Shown piece by piece: positions 8,446 through 16,215 of a stretch of 33,638 nucleotides of DNA (position 1 is its first letter; the number at the start of each line of letters is the position of its first letter). The notes beneath the pieces were generated by a model. The model was not told where the DNA came from and ran no database searches. It worked only from the letters and a program-made list of their open reading frames with translations. The stretch spans positions 1 through 33,638 of the forward strand of contig JABHAA010000021.1 in NCBI GenBank assembly GCA_018674495.1, written 5' to 3'. Position numbers and translations under genes: made by a program. This stretch comes from Rhodospirillaceae bacterium (lineage in GTDB: Bacteria > Pseudomonadota > Alphaproteobacteria > Rhodospirillales > UBA2165).

Positions 8446-9141
8446 TTATACGCGATGATCATTACCGCGGACGGTGAACTGCAGTATCCAATAAACCTGT
8501 GCACCGACCGCCGCGAACGGCAATAGATACCGCATCCAGTCCATCAGTGCCAATGCCAGGACAATGGCCCAAAAATCCGCCCGCGCAAACTCTCGGAACG
8601 CAACGATCAAGACAGATTTTAAACCTTGAGGATCCGGCGCCGCGTCCGGTTCTGTGTCCGATCCGATGGCATCGGGATCGCCGCCGCTCTTACGTAGCCT
8701 CCAATAAACTGACAGGGCGTAATTGATGGTACCTCCGATGGAGGCGGCGAGGCCGAACCACAGCCAGATAATCTGGCCGGTTTCGAGAAGCGCCCCATGT
8801 CCCATCGCCGCAAACAAGGCTGTGTGCACAATCCAATCGACAAAGGTGTCAAACTCGTGGCCGAACCGGGATGATTGGTTTTTAGCGCGGGCGATCTCGC
8901 CGTCGCAATGGTCGAGCAGGTAATTAAAAAACAGAAAAACACTGCCAACAATTCCGAACATATATCCGCCGAAAAACAAAAAATATGCGGCAGCCAACCC
9001 AGGAATCATCGATAGGAACGTGGCTTGATTGGCCGTTAACGGCGTCCGGAGTAAAAGAATCGTCACCGGGTAGGATAGGTGCCGGATGAGCGGAAATAGG
9101 GTCCGGGGCCTGGCCGGATGATCATATCCAGGATTGCTCAT
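8446..9141 (-). CDS. CDP-alcohol phosphatidyltransferase PT1
   Basis: A 231-residue membrane enzyme that transfers a phospho- or phosphono-alcohol group from a CMP-activated donor to a lipid hydroxyl. The complete family signature D-x2-D-G-x2-A-R-x8-G-x3-D-x3-D is present, with Asp77, Asp80, Gly81, Arg85, Gly94, Asp98 and Asp102. Hydrophobic helices follow the motif, with a long polar insertion near residues 145-170. The ATG at 9141 overlaps the hpnN stop (ATGA), so it is probably translationally coupled to hpnN. With AEP synthesis genes nearby, CMP-AEP is a plausible donor and a diacylglycerol or a bacteriohopanepolyol a plausible acceptor; both are inferences. Confidence 0.88.
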   Translation of the reverse strand: MSNPGYDHPARPRTLFPLIRHLSYPVTILLLRTPLTANQATFLSMIPGLAAAYFLFFGGYMFGIVGSVFLFFNYLLDHCDGEIARAKNQSSRFGHEFDTFVDWIVHTALFAAMGHGALLETGQIIWLWFGLAASIGGTINYALSVYWRLRKSGGDPDAIGSDTEPDAAPDPQGLKSVLIVAFREFARADFWAIVLALALMDWMRYLLPFAAVGAQVYWILQFTVRGNDHRV

Positions 9142-11717
9142 GCGCGCTTCCCAACCGGAAAAACCGCGATCAAGGCCGGCAGCACGGTCAGCGTCGAGAC
9201 CAGGGTTAGCGTGATGGCGATGGTCAACAATACCCCCATGCTGGCGGTCCCCGGATGGCCGGAGAGCGAAATACTGGCAAACGATCCGATGGTGGTCAGG
9301 GCGCTGAACACCACGGCCCGGGGGGTCGAGGTGGCCATGGCGCCGGTATCCGCTGATTTCTCGCGCATGACAATATGGATGGCGCTGGCGATCCCCAGCC
9401 CGAACAGCAATGGCAGTACAATCACATTGGCGAAGTTGAACGGCAGATCGGCGAGCACCGAAACCGTCATCGTCAGGCTGGCGGCAACCAACAAAGGCGC
9501 GAAGATCAACCCAATTTCCCTGAGGCTCCTGGTGATGGCGAGGACCAGAAGCCCGATGGCGATAAACGCCCACAGCGCCGCCTGCACGAAGGCTGCGACG
9601 ACCACGCGCCCGGCTTCCAAGATGGTGACCGGCGATCCGGCGGCCTCGGGCGCAATCGATCGCACCTCGGCGACAAATTCGGCGAGCGCCGTCCGGTCGG
9701 TCAAATCGGCTTTGGGTTTGACCGTCACCATGGCGCGCCCGTCCTTGGCGATCTGGCGTGACCGCAAGGTCGCAGGCAACGCGCCGATATTGATGGGTGC
9801 GGCATCCAGCGCTTGGCGCAATTCCACCATCCGATTGATCAGGGTCCAGGTTAGGCGCAGCTCAAGCTCCTGCAATTTATCCGGCTCCCCTTGGAACTTG
9901 GCGGCGAAATCGCTAAGGGCCGCCGACAGGTTTTGTGCGCCGCCGGAATTTTCGCCCCGGTCCAAAAATTTTCTGAATTCCTGCATCGCCGCCAATCTGT
10001 CTTTGTGGCTGGAACGTTTGCGCTCCGGCTCCAGGCTGAGCGATGGCGCCAGCGTAAAACCCAATGTCTCGGCAATCTCCAACTTGATCTCCTGATCGCT
10101 TGGTATCAGATCGCTGACCGAGATGGCGGATTTGACCGTCGGCAATTTGGCCAGGGTTCCGGCAAGCCGGCTTGCATGGTCCACACTTTCGGCCAAGATT
10201 TCAATCTGGTACGGCCCGCCTCCATCGGCGCGCATCAGATCGAACAGGCTGGCCACCGATTCCGATTGCCGGTCTTTCAGGTTCAAAGGGTCAAAATCAA
10301 AGCGCACTTGGGGTACCAGGACCAAACCAATCAGTCCTGCGGCGCCGATCACCAAACCCAAAGGCCGGGCCCAGCGATAACCGCCTTTGCGCGCCCATGT
10401 CGTTATGTTTTTTCCCGCCACCGGCATCAGCATCAATAGCGCGGGCAAGCACGTCAAATTGGCGGCGAGGGCGATAAACATACCGCCGCCGGCGATGATG
10501 CCAAGCTCGGCAAGGCCAATGTAATCGGTGGGCACGAACGCCAGAAACCCCATGGCCGCCGCCACCGCCGACAGGATCAGCGCGCCGCCCACATCGGCGC
10601 CAGCCTCCACCAGTGCATCCCGGCCCGCCTGGCCCCGCCCCAGCGCTTCGGCGTATCGAAGTGTGTAATGGATGCCGAAATCGACGCTGAGCCCGATAAA
10701 CAGCACCGCAAAGGCGACCGAGATCAGGTTCAAGGTGCCCACCGCCAGGGCGGCGAAACCGGCGGTCCAGATCAGCCCGGCCACCAGGGTAGCCAATACC
10801 GCGCCCGCCAGTTTCAGGTTCTTCAATCCCCAGATCAAAAGCAGGATAACCAGTGAAAACGATAGGACGCCCGCCAGCCCGAGCCCATCGACGACGCTTT
10901 CCAGCTCTTCATATTCCAACGCGACCGAGCCGGTCAGACGGGCGCGAACCTGATAATTGTTCTCCAATTGCAATTCGGCGAACAGGCCGCGCAGCCGGTC
11001 GATAACATCACCGCCCGGCTGCAACGATCCGTAATCCAGCCGTGGTTTCAAGATGATGGCCCGGAACACGTTGCCATCGGTCGCATCCTCGCCGGCGATT
11101 AAATTGCGCCACGAAAGCGATTTCCGTTCTCCCTTGATCGCGGCCCGAACGACCGCTTCGGTTGCTTTCAGTACACCGCCGAGGGCCGCGATTTCCACTT
11201 TGTCAGTGCCCTTGGCGCTTTCTTCCAGGATCAGGCGCAACGTGGCGAACAGGCCGGGCAGGGTGGGATCGTTCCAAAGTCTGCCGATAAACGGCTGCGC
11301 ATCGTTCAGCCGTGCAACCAGGCTTTCCAGCTCTGGTTTGGATAAATAAAGGAACCCGTTCTTGGCAAAAAACGCCAGGCCCTTGGGGTCGAACACGTCG
11401 CCATAAATATCGGGCGATTTTGCCAGTGCCCCGGTCAGGGCGGAGGCGGCGTCGGCCACCAGATCGGCATTGGCGCCATCCAACACGACGACTATATTGT
11501 CGTCGAACTGGGGAAACGCCTTGTCCATGGCCTTGGCATTTTTACGGAACTCCAAATCCGGCGACAGCATGTCTTCGGTATTGGTGTTGATGCCAATCTG
11601 GCTCGCGGCGAAATAGCCAACCCCGATGGTAGATAAGGCAATCAAGACGGCGGCGGCCACCGCATTTCTGGTGATAAACCCGATCCATCCCTTGAGGGCT
11701 GCTTCGGTAATATTCAA
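9138..11717 (-). CDS. hpnN: Hopanoid transporter HpnN (RND/MMPL family)
   Basis: An 859-residue RND-type inner-membrane exporter; in Rhodopseudomonas and Methylobacterium HpnN moves hopanoids to the outer membrane. It shows the duplicated RND layout: one TM helix (residues 15-35), a large periplasmic domain, a helix bundle with the GLSVDFGIHYTLRYAEA motif near residue 345, a second periplasmic domain, and a final bundle with a second GLGIASAIHIVM motif near 765. The most plausible start is a TTG at 11717. The 3' end overlaps PT1 by ATGA. It probably begins the operon hpnN-PT1-hpnL, promoted from the 99-bp spacer shared with PT2. Confidence 0.92.
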   Translation of the reverse strand: MNITEAALKGWIGFITRNAVAAAVLIALSTIGVGYFAASQIGINTNTEDMLSPDLEFRKNAKAMDKAFPQFDDNIVVVLDGANADLVADAASALTGALAKSPDIYGDVFDPKGLAFFAKNGFLYLSKPELESLVARLNDAQPFIGRLWNDPTLPGLFATLRLILEESAKGTDKVEIAALGGVLKATEAVVRAAIKGERKSLSWRNLIAGEDATDGNVFRAIILKPRLDYGSLQPGGDVIDRLRGLFAELQLENNYQVRARLTGSVALEYEELESVVDGLGLAGVLSFSLVILLLIWGLKNLKLAGAVLATLVAGLIWTAGFAALAVGTLNLISVAFAVLFIGLSVDFGIHYTLRYAEALGRGQAGRDALVEAGADVGGALILSAVAAAMGFLAFVPTDYIGLAELGIIAGGGMFIALAANLTCLPALLMLMPVAGKNITTWARKGGYRWARPLGLVIGAAGLIGLVLVPQVRFDFDPLNLKDRQSESVASLFDLMRADGGGPYQIEILAESVDHASRLAGTLAKLPTVKSAISVSDLIPSDQEIKLEIAETLGFTLAPSLSLEPERKRSSHKDRLAAMQEFRKFLDRGENSGGAQNLSAALSDFAAKFQGEPDKLQELELRLTWTLINRMVELRQALDAAPINIGALPATLRSRQIAKDGRAMVTVKPKADLTDRTALAEFVAEVRSIAPEAAGSPVTILEAGRVVVAAFVQAALWAFIAIGLLVLAITRSLREIGLIFAPLLVAASLTMTVSVLADLPFNFANVIVLPLLFGLGIASAIHIVMREKSADTGAMATSTPRAVVFSALTTIGSFASISLSGHPGTASMGVLLTIAITLTLVSTLTVLPALIAVFPVGKRA

Positions 11718-11816
11718 GGAATACCTGTCCCGTTAAGAAGCCTGAAAATTTCGCGTGCTTATAACATACGGCGCGCCGCTTGACATCATCACCGCTGTCT
11801 AACAATTTCTTCAGCC

Positions 11817-12437
11817 ATGAACATCATGAACATCATGCCTTGGGATCAACGCATCGCCCGCGTCCTGGTTCGCCCGCTGGTGCGAAGCCCGGTGCGGCCC
11901 AACCAAATCTCCATGTTGACCCTGGTGGTGGCCCTGGCGGGCGCCGGGTTGTTAGCCACCGGCGACGCGGCAATGGCCAATTGGGGGGCGGGGCTGTTTA
12001 TAATGTCGCGCTTCCTGGATCATTTCGATGGCGAACTGGCCCGCCAGCAAGGCTCGACCTCCAAACTGGGCTATTACCTGGATTACGTCTCCGGCGGCTT
12101 AAGCTATGCGGCTTTGTTCATCGGCCTTGGCGTTGGGCTGGTGGGCGCCCTTGGCGTTTGGGCGATTGTTTTAGGCGCAGCGGGCGCCGCATCGGCGCTT
12201 ATTTCCATGTTTTCGAACATGCAGATCGACAAATACCAAAGCGGCGCCGAAACCATCGACGCGGTCGGCTATCCGGGCTTCGCCGGGTTCGAACTTGAAG
12301 ACGGGATATACATATTGGGCCCGATAACCTGGGCCGGATGGCTATTGCCGTTTTTCGTCGCCGCCGGCATCGGCGCGTCCATTTACTGCCTGTGGACCAT
12401 CTTCACCCAATTAAAGCACGCCGCCGCCGCCCGCTAG
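11817..12437 (+). CDS. CDP-alcohol phosphatidyltransferase PT2 lacking the last motif Asp
   Basis: A 206-residue membrane protein of the CDP-alcohol phosphatidyltransferase family. The motif is present up to the last position: Asp68, Asp71, Gly72, Arg76, Gly85 and Asp89 are in register, but the fourth Asp, considered the catalytic base in this family, is Gly93. The fold (six hydrophobic segments) looks intact. The N-terminus (VRPLVRSPVRPNQ) resembles that of PT3, suggesting the two are paralogues. The first bases repeat ATGAACATC twice before a third ATG (11817, 11826, 11835) and none has a clear ribosome-binding site, so the exact start is open. It is divergent from hpnN and convergent with PT3. 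It may be inactive, regulatory, or use another base. Confidence 0.82.
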   Translation: MNIMNIMPWDQRIARVLVRPLVRSPVRPNQISMLTLVVALAGAGLLATGDAAMANWGAGLFIMSRFLDHFDGELARQQGSTSKLGYYLDYVSGGLSYAALFIGLGVGLVGALGVWAIVLGAAGAASALISMFSNMQIDKYQSGAETIDAVGYPGFAGFELEDGIYILGPITWAGWLLPFFVAAGIGASIYCLWTIFTQLKHAAAAR

Positions 12438-12461
12438 CGGACCCCGTAAAAGCGCCGATCA

Positions 12462-12525
12462 TAATTCGTGACAGTATACTTAATTCATGAGAATTCATAA
12501 TAATTAAGTATACTGTCACGAATTA
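12462..12525. repeat. Perfect 24-bp inverted repeat between convergent genes
   Basis: The arms 12462-12485 and 12502-12525 are exact reverse complements (24 bp), separated by 16 bases that contain a direct repeat of AATTCAT. The element is AT-rich in a GC-rich region and fills most of the 106-bp gap between the convergent PT2 and PT3 genes. It could act as a bidirectional terminator, though there is no U-tract. The GTGACAGTATACTTAATT core also recalls palindromes associated with Y1/REP-type transposases; that is a recollection, not a database result. Confidence 0.85.
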
Positions 12526-12543
12526 ACGAGATAGGAGGGCGCG

Positions 12544-13149
12544 TTACGAAGCCCTGGTAAACAAAGTGCGCCGGTGGAACAGAATAAAGACGGCGGCGAA
12601 CAGGGATGCGCCGATGGATGCGGCCAGGATCAATCCTTCGCTCCATCCCACCAACACCGCCACGGGCACGAACAGCATGGCATCGTCCGGATCGAACCCG
12701 AAGGAATTTCCAATCTCGGCGGCGCCCTGACCCTTTTGCTCCTCGATGCGGACCACAGACAGCAGCACCAACAGCACGGCGGCGCCGGCAATCACGCCGA
12801 GCGGGATCCCGAGGCCGCCAAGATCGCCGTGCCGCAAACTAAATCCGATGCCGACGAACACCAGCGCGTTGCATGCCGAATCGGCGATCAAATCATAGAT
12901 ATGGCCGAACCTGGATGTCTTGCCTGAAAGGCGCGCCAGGATACCGTCGGCCCGGTCCAGGATCAGGGACACGGCGAACAGCCCGCTCGCCAGGTAGTCC
13001 CAATGGGCCTCGCCGATGCCATAAACCGCCGCCGCGCCAAGCCCGGTCGCCAATCGAAGCGTGGTCAGCTGATTGGGCGTAACGCTGGTCTTGGCCAACG
13101 GGCGAACGCCGGTCTCGACAATGCGGTGAATCCACGTATCGTAGCTGAT
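12544..13149 (-). CDS. CDP-alcohol phosphatidyltransferase PT3, probable non-canonical start
   Basis: A membrane CDP-alcohol phosphatidyltransferase with the full signature. Counting from the TTG at 13098, Asp48, Asp51, Gly52, Arg56, Gly65, Asp69 and Asp73 are present. The TTG would give 184 residues, but the frame stays open upstream and encodes SYDTWIHRIVETGVRP, which matches the N-terminal helix of PT2-like relatives. No ATG, GTG or TTG precedes it; an ATC at 13149 lies 8 bases after a GAAGGA site. I therefore extend the gene to 13149 (201 codons before the stop). The start may be a rare ATC, an ACG at 13152, or a mutated or misread ATG. It is divergent from phnW, which supports a role in phosphonate headgroup transfer. 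Confidence 0.78.
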   Translation of the reverse strand: MSYDTWIHRIVETGVRPLAKTSVTPNQLTTLRLATGLGAAAVYGIGEAHWDYLASGLFAVSLILDRADGILARLSGKTSRFGHIYDLIADSACNALVFVGIGFSLRHGDLGGLGIPLGVIAGAAVLLVLLSVVRIEEQKGQGAAEIGNSFGFDPDDAMLFVPVAVLVGWSEGLILAASIGASLFAAVFILFHRRTLFTRAS

Positions 13150-13157
13150 CGTCCTAT

Positions 13158-13163
13158 TCCTTC
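13158..13163 (-). promoter_or_regulatory. Ribosome-binding site of PT3
   Basis: GAAGGA on the minus strand, 8 bases before the ATC at 13149 and 59 bases before the TTG at 13098. Its position argues that translation begins upstream of the TTG, at a non-standard codon. Confidence 0.5.
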
Positions 13164-13235
13164 AAACCGTTGAGAATTACGCCACTAGACATATAGAATG
13201 GGGCCTAATTTATAAAGCCACCTGCCGGATGGACC

Positions 13236-14381
13236 ATGAACGAACCTCTTTTATTAACACCCGGGCCGCTGACCACATCGAAATCGGTCAAGGAAGCCAT
13301 GCTCCGCGATTGGGGCTCCCGCGACGGGGATTTCATCGAACTGACCCGCGGCGTTTGCGAATCGCTTGTTCGCATCGCCGGCGCCGATCCCGCATCGGGC
13401 GCTTACGCCTGCGTCCCCATCCAGGGCAGCGGCACCTTCGCCGTCGAAGCGACGATCGATACCATGGTGCCCCGCAACGGGCGCTTGCTGATCCTGATCA
13501 ACGGCGCCTACGGGCGGCGTGTTCAGGAAATCTGCGCCTACATCAACCGGGATTGCGAGATTTTGGAATGTGCCGAGGATGCGCCAACGCCGGTGGATCA
13601 ATTGGCCGAAGTTTTGGCGGCTGATGCATCGATCAGTCATGTGGCGGCGTTCCACTGCGAAACCACGTCGGGCATTCTGAACCCGTTGCCAAAGATCGCC
13701 CAAGTTGTGACGGCTGCCGGGCGCAAGCTCATCGTCGATGCCATGAGCACTTTCGGCGCCCTCCCAATCAATGCGGAGGCGCTGGGATTATCCGGCGTCA
13801 TCGCCTCGGCCAACAAATGCCTGGAAGGAGTTCCGGGCATGGGGTTCGCGGTTTTGAAAACCGATGATCTGGCCGACGCTAAGGGTAACGCCACCTCCTT
13901 AAGCCTCGATCTCCACGCCCAATGGCAGAATTTCCAAAACACTAGCCAATGGCGCTTCACCCCGCCGACCCACGTATTGGCGGCCCTGGCCCAGGCGATC
14001 ACGGAACACGAGGGCGAAGGCGGCATTGCGGGACGCGGGCGGCGCTATGCCGACAATTGCCGAATTTTGCGGGACGGCATGGCCGCCATGGGCTTCGAAG
14101 CCTTGCTCCCCAATGATTTGCAGGCCCCCACCATCGTCACCTACCACGCCCCGGCGGACCCAAACTATGATTTCGGCGCCTTCTACGATGCCCTGCACGC
14201 CAAGGGCTTCGCCATCTACCCCGGCAAGATCGCCAAAACCAACAGCTTCCGCATCGGCTGCATCGGGCACATCGACGGGGATGATATCCGGCGGGCTCTG
14301 GCGGCGATTGCGGAGATATTGGACGAGCAGAATATCGTTAGTAGGGGGGGGGTGAGGAGCAATTCACAATTCAAGCCCTGA
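13236..14381 (+). CDS. phnW: 2-aminoethylphosphonate-pyruvate transaminase
   Basis: A PLP enzyme interconverting phosphonoacetaldehyde plus alanine with AEP plus pyruvate. In this locus, which makes phosphonates, it would run towards AEP. It starts with the hallmark LLLTPGPLTTS, carries CETTSGILNP near residue 140, DAMSTFGALP near 170 and the Schiff-base Lys194 in SANKCLEGVPG, the same number as in Salmonella PhnW as I recall it. Length is 381; PhnW is usually about 365-370. The extra residues at the C-terminus are partly encoded by a run of nine G (14344-14352). It is divergent from PT3 and 18 bases upstream of the HEPN-type gene. No phnX (phosphonatase) is present in the window, which favours the biosynthetic direction. 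Confidence 0.93.
   Translation: MNEPLLLTPGPLTTSKSVKEAMLRDWGSRDGDFIELTRGVCESLVRIAGADPASGAYACVPIQGSGTFAVEATIDTMVPRNGRLLILINGAYGRRVQEICAYINRDCEILECAEDAPTPVDQLAEVLAADASISHVAAFHCETTSGILNPLPKIAQVVTAAGRKLIVDAMSTFGALPINAEALGLSGVIASANKCLEGVPGMGFAVLKTDDLADAKGNATSLSLDLHAQWQNFQNTSQWRFTPPTHVLAALAQAITEHEGEGGIAGRGRRYADNCRILRDGMAAMGFEALLPNDLQAPTIVTYHAPADPNYDFGAFYDALHAKGFAIYPGKIAKTNSFRIGCIGHIDGDDIRRALAAIAEILDEQNIVSRGGVRSNSQFKP
14344..14352 (+). repeat. Homopolymer run of nine G in the 3' end of phnW
   Basis: Nine consecutive G within the last codons of phnW. Slippage here would change the C-terminal tail only, after the conserved core. The run could be a contingency tract or a sequencing-error hotspot. Confidence 0.8.
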
Positions 14382-14399
14382 CTCCAATAGGAATTTTTA

Positions 14400-15488
14400 A
14401 TGGCCGTGAAGCCCAAAGGCTCAACTCACATTTATTCCTTTCCGTTCTGGATATTTGTTGACCAGGAATGTGCCCCGAAAACGCGCACATATCGCGCGTC
14501 GAAATTTAAGATTCGCATCTACCCTCCATTTCGGATGGCCGCGGCAAATTTCACTACCCTTCCGCCAATTGAACAGACGGCGATCCCGTTTCTGGCTTCG
14601 GCGCGCAAGCGGGGGATTCCGAAGCTCGATTTCATTAGTCCAGTAATTTATCCAACATTTGATCGCTTTCCTGACGGCAAAACGAGTCTGCAGGCTGTAT
14701 GGGATTCAACATGGGATCGACCTCCCCGTTATATGCCAATGGATAGCTTGAGGCTCGATATACTTACTGACAGATACCGAGATACTTTGGATGAAGTCGC
14801 ACTCAACACAAAGAACGATATCATCCAACGCTTAAGGCTGGCGTCGTCACAGTGGTGGATCGGTCATTCCGTATCTGGAATGATCGGCGAACATCGGGCA
14901 GCGTTCCCAATTACCGCTGATGGCTCTCCAGTCGAGCAGCCTTGGGGGCGAGCAAGTGGTTCAACCACCCGAGGATTAGAGCGACCGATTGACGATGCAA
15001 TATGGAACTCGGTGATTGATGATATGAGGGCGGGGCTGGAAAAAGATTTAGCCGAATCGCTTTACCTCGATTCGCTTTCCTACTCGGCGCGACGCGATAT
15101 CAAGATGTTCATCATGTCTGCTGCAATGGCCTTGGAAGTTGCTAGAGACGCGGCGTTCAGTCGGGTGCCCGCATTTGTGAGCCAAGATGGGACGTTCAAA
15201 CGAGGGAGCGCATATTCAAGTGATGATCTTCGTAAGCAACTTGATAACAGAACCAAACGAGTATTTGGGCGATCTCTAAAGACCGATATACCGACAGTTT
15301 TTGAGAAAATTGAAGGGATTTGGCTCGCTCGAAACAACGTGGCACATGGCAAACTTCCAGATTTTCGTCGGGGCCAACAGGTTGAATCGATCACCACAAA
15401 TAATGTCCGGGAGTTTGCAGACGCTGTTTATCAAGCGCTGACTTGGATTCGTGGCCTTCACAGTCTTCAGACAAGCGAGAAGCTATAA
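14400..15488 (+). CDS. Uncharacterised protein with C-terminal HEPN-like RNxxAH motif
   Basis: A 362-residue soluble protein that I do not recognise as a whole. The N-terminal 200 residues show no clear family. The C-terminal 150 residues are largely helical and contain ARNNVAHG, with Arg311 and His316 forming the Rx4H motif of HEPN domains (often metal-independent RNases or RNA-binding in defence and toxin systems). A membrane-associated start is possible but weak (FPFWIFV). AGGAA precedes the ATG. Base composition is visibly more AT-rich than the neighbouring phosphonate genes and it sits between phnW and aepY without a functional link, so horizontal insertion is likely. No partner antitoxin or nucleotidyltransferase gene is adjacent. 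Confidence 0.7.
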   Translation: MAVKPKGSTHIYSFPFWIFVDQECAPKTRTYRASKFKIRIYPPFRMAAANFTTLPPIEQTAIPFLASARKRGIPKLDFISPVIYPTFDRFPDGKTSLQAVWDSTWDRPPRYMPMDSLRLDILTDRYRDTLDEVALNTKNDIIQRLRLASSQWWIGHSVSGMIGEHRAAFPITADGSPVEQPWGRASGSTTRGLERPIDDAIWNSVIDDMRAGLEKDLAESLYLDSLSYSARRDIKMFIMSAAMALEVARDAAFSRVPAFVSQDGTFKRGSAYSSDDLRKQLDNRTKRVFGRSLKTDIPTVFEKIEGIWLARNNVAHGKLPDFRRGQQVESITTNNVREFADAVYQALTWIRGLHSLQTSEKL

Positions 15489-15682
15489 CTGCGTTACTCG
15501 GCATCAACGAAAAAATGGATTAATTCAACCTGACCCCCAAGCATCCGGCGCTTTGCGGGAGCCTTAGCATGGCGCGTATATTTGTGCCTCCCCCATCCCA
15601 ACCTGCCCCTCGGAGGGGGGAAGGGGCCTAGGAATTCTGGTCCAAAAGGCGGCCAATCTCACCGCGCGCAAGGCAATTATTT

Positions 15683-15707
15683 TTCTCTTCTCTTCTCTTC
15701 TCTTCTC
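15683..15707 (+). repeat. TTCTC pentanucleotide tandem repeat (5 units)
   Basis: Five perfect TTCTC units followed directly by TGTGTCCTCTGTG. The polypyrimidine tract lies in non-coding DNA between the HEPN-type gene and aepY. Confidence 0.9.
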
Positions 15708-16017
15708 TGTGTCCTCTGTGAGCTCTGTGTTGAAAATCCTTAGAAGGGTGCCTGGCAGCACGGGCGGGCCGACCATGCCATCCCCCGCCCTCGTTATTGT
15801 CTCGCCCATTGCGCGTCTCTTCTCACCGCCTCACTGCCTCTGTGGTGATTCTTCTTTTCACCCATCCGGACTTGCAATCGCTACCGCACAGACTATTTAA
15901 CTTGAAGTGCTCCCAGCGATGGGGAGCCCGTGCTCTTGGAAATTGTGAATAGGAAATTCTGATCCCACGCCGGGAATCCCTTGAGCGTGCGGACGCATCG
16001 TACGTTGCGCGGAAAAA

Positions 16018-16047
16018 CCGTAAGGTTCCGTAAGGAACCGTTAGGAA
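16018..16047 (+). repeat. 10-bp tandem repeat with internal hairpin
   Basis: Three units, ccgtaaggtt, ccgtaaggaa and ccgttaggaa, with a weaker fourth (tagtaatgaa) after them. The first two form a hairpin GGTTCC-GTAA-GGAACC (16024-16039). The spacing of about one helical turn could suit a protein-binding array; no function is known. Confidence 0.8.
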
Positions 16048-16176
16048 TAGTAATGAAACGGTATGGTCGTTATTCGAAAATATGTCGCACCCGTGTGTCT
16101 GATCGGTGCGCAGCATACCAGGGATGGTAGGGCAGTCTGGCGGTGCTTCGAACACAATGCGGTGCCTAGATCGACG

Positions 16177-16205
16177 CCCGGCTTCGCCGAAGAAGCTACG
16201 CCGGG
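16177..16205 (-). terminator. Candidate terminator hairpin after aepY
   Basis: CCCGGC (16177-16182) pairs with GCCGGG (16200-16205) around a loop with internal complementarity, 10 bases beyond the aepY stop on the minus strand. There is no U-tract, so it is a weak intrinsic terminator or a REP-like palindrome. Confidence 0.3.
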
Positions 16206-16215
16206 CCGGGCCGAT

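Larger units (their letters stand above)
15489..16215. other. Repeat-rich 0.7-kb spacer without a convincing gene
   Basis: No reading frame here has coding character. The stretch holds a TTCTC tandem repeat (15683-15707), CTCTGTG-rich sequence at 15709-15729 and again near 15837-15846, a 10-bp tandem repeat (16018-16047), and a GC-rich hairpin next to aepY. The CACAGAG-type repeats (minus strand) resemble intergenic sequence seen in many genomes next to GxxExxY-type genes, but no such gene is present. It looks like an accumulation of inserted or decayed DNA at the edge of the HEPN-type gene. Confidence 0.7.

Noticed and set aside
9118..10095. 325-codon plus-strand frame inside hpnN
   Set aside because: Antisense to a well-supported RND transporter; Ser/Ala/Thr-rich composition typical of a complement frame.
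13236..14381. Reading phnW as part of AEP catabolism
   Set aside because: No phosphonatase (phnX) or phnY/phnA genes are seen, whereas PEP mutase and phosphonopyruvate decarboxylase are adjacent; the biosynthetic direction fits better.
15564..15900. Short frames in the spacer between the HEPN-type gene and aepY
   Set aside because: They translate simple repeats (for example an EDTEKRREEKRK stretch from TTCTC/CACAGAG sequence) and have no coding signal.
15683..16057. Possible CRISPR array
   Set aside because: The repeats are 5 and 10 bp without spacers of regular length, and there are no cas genes.
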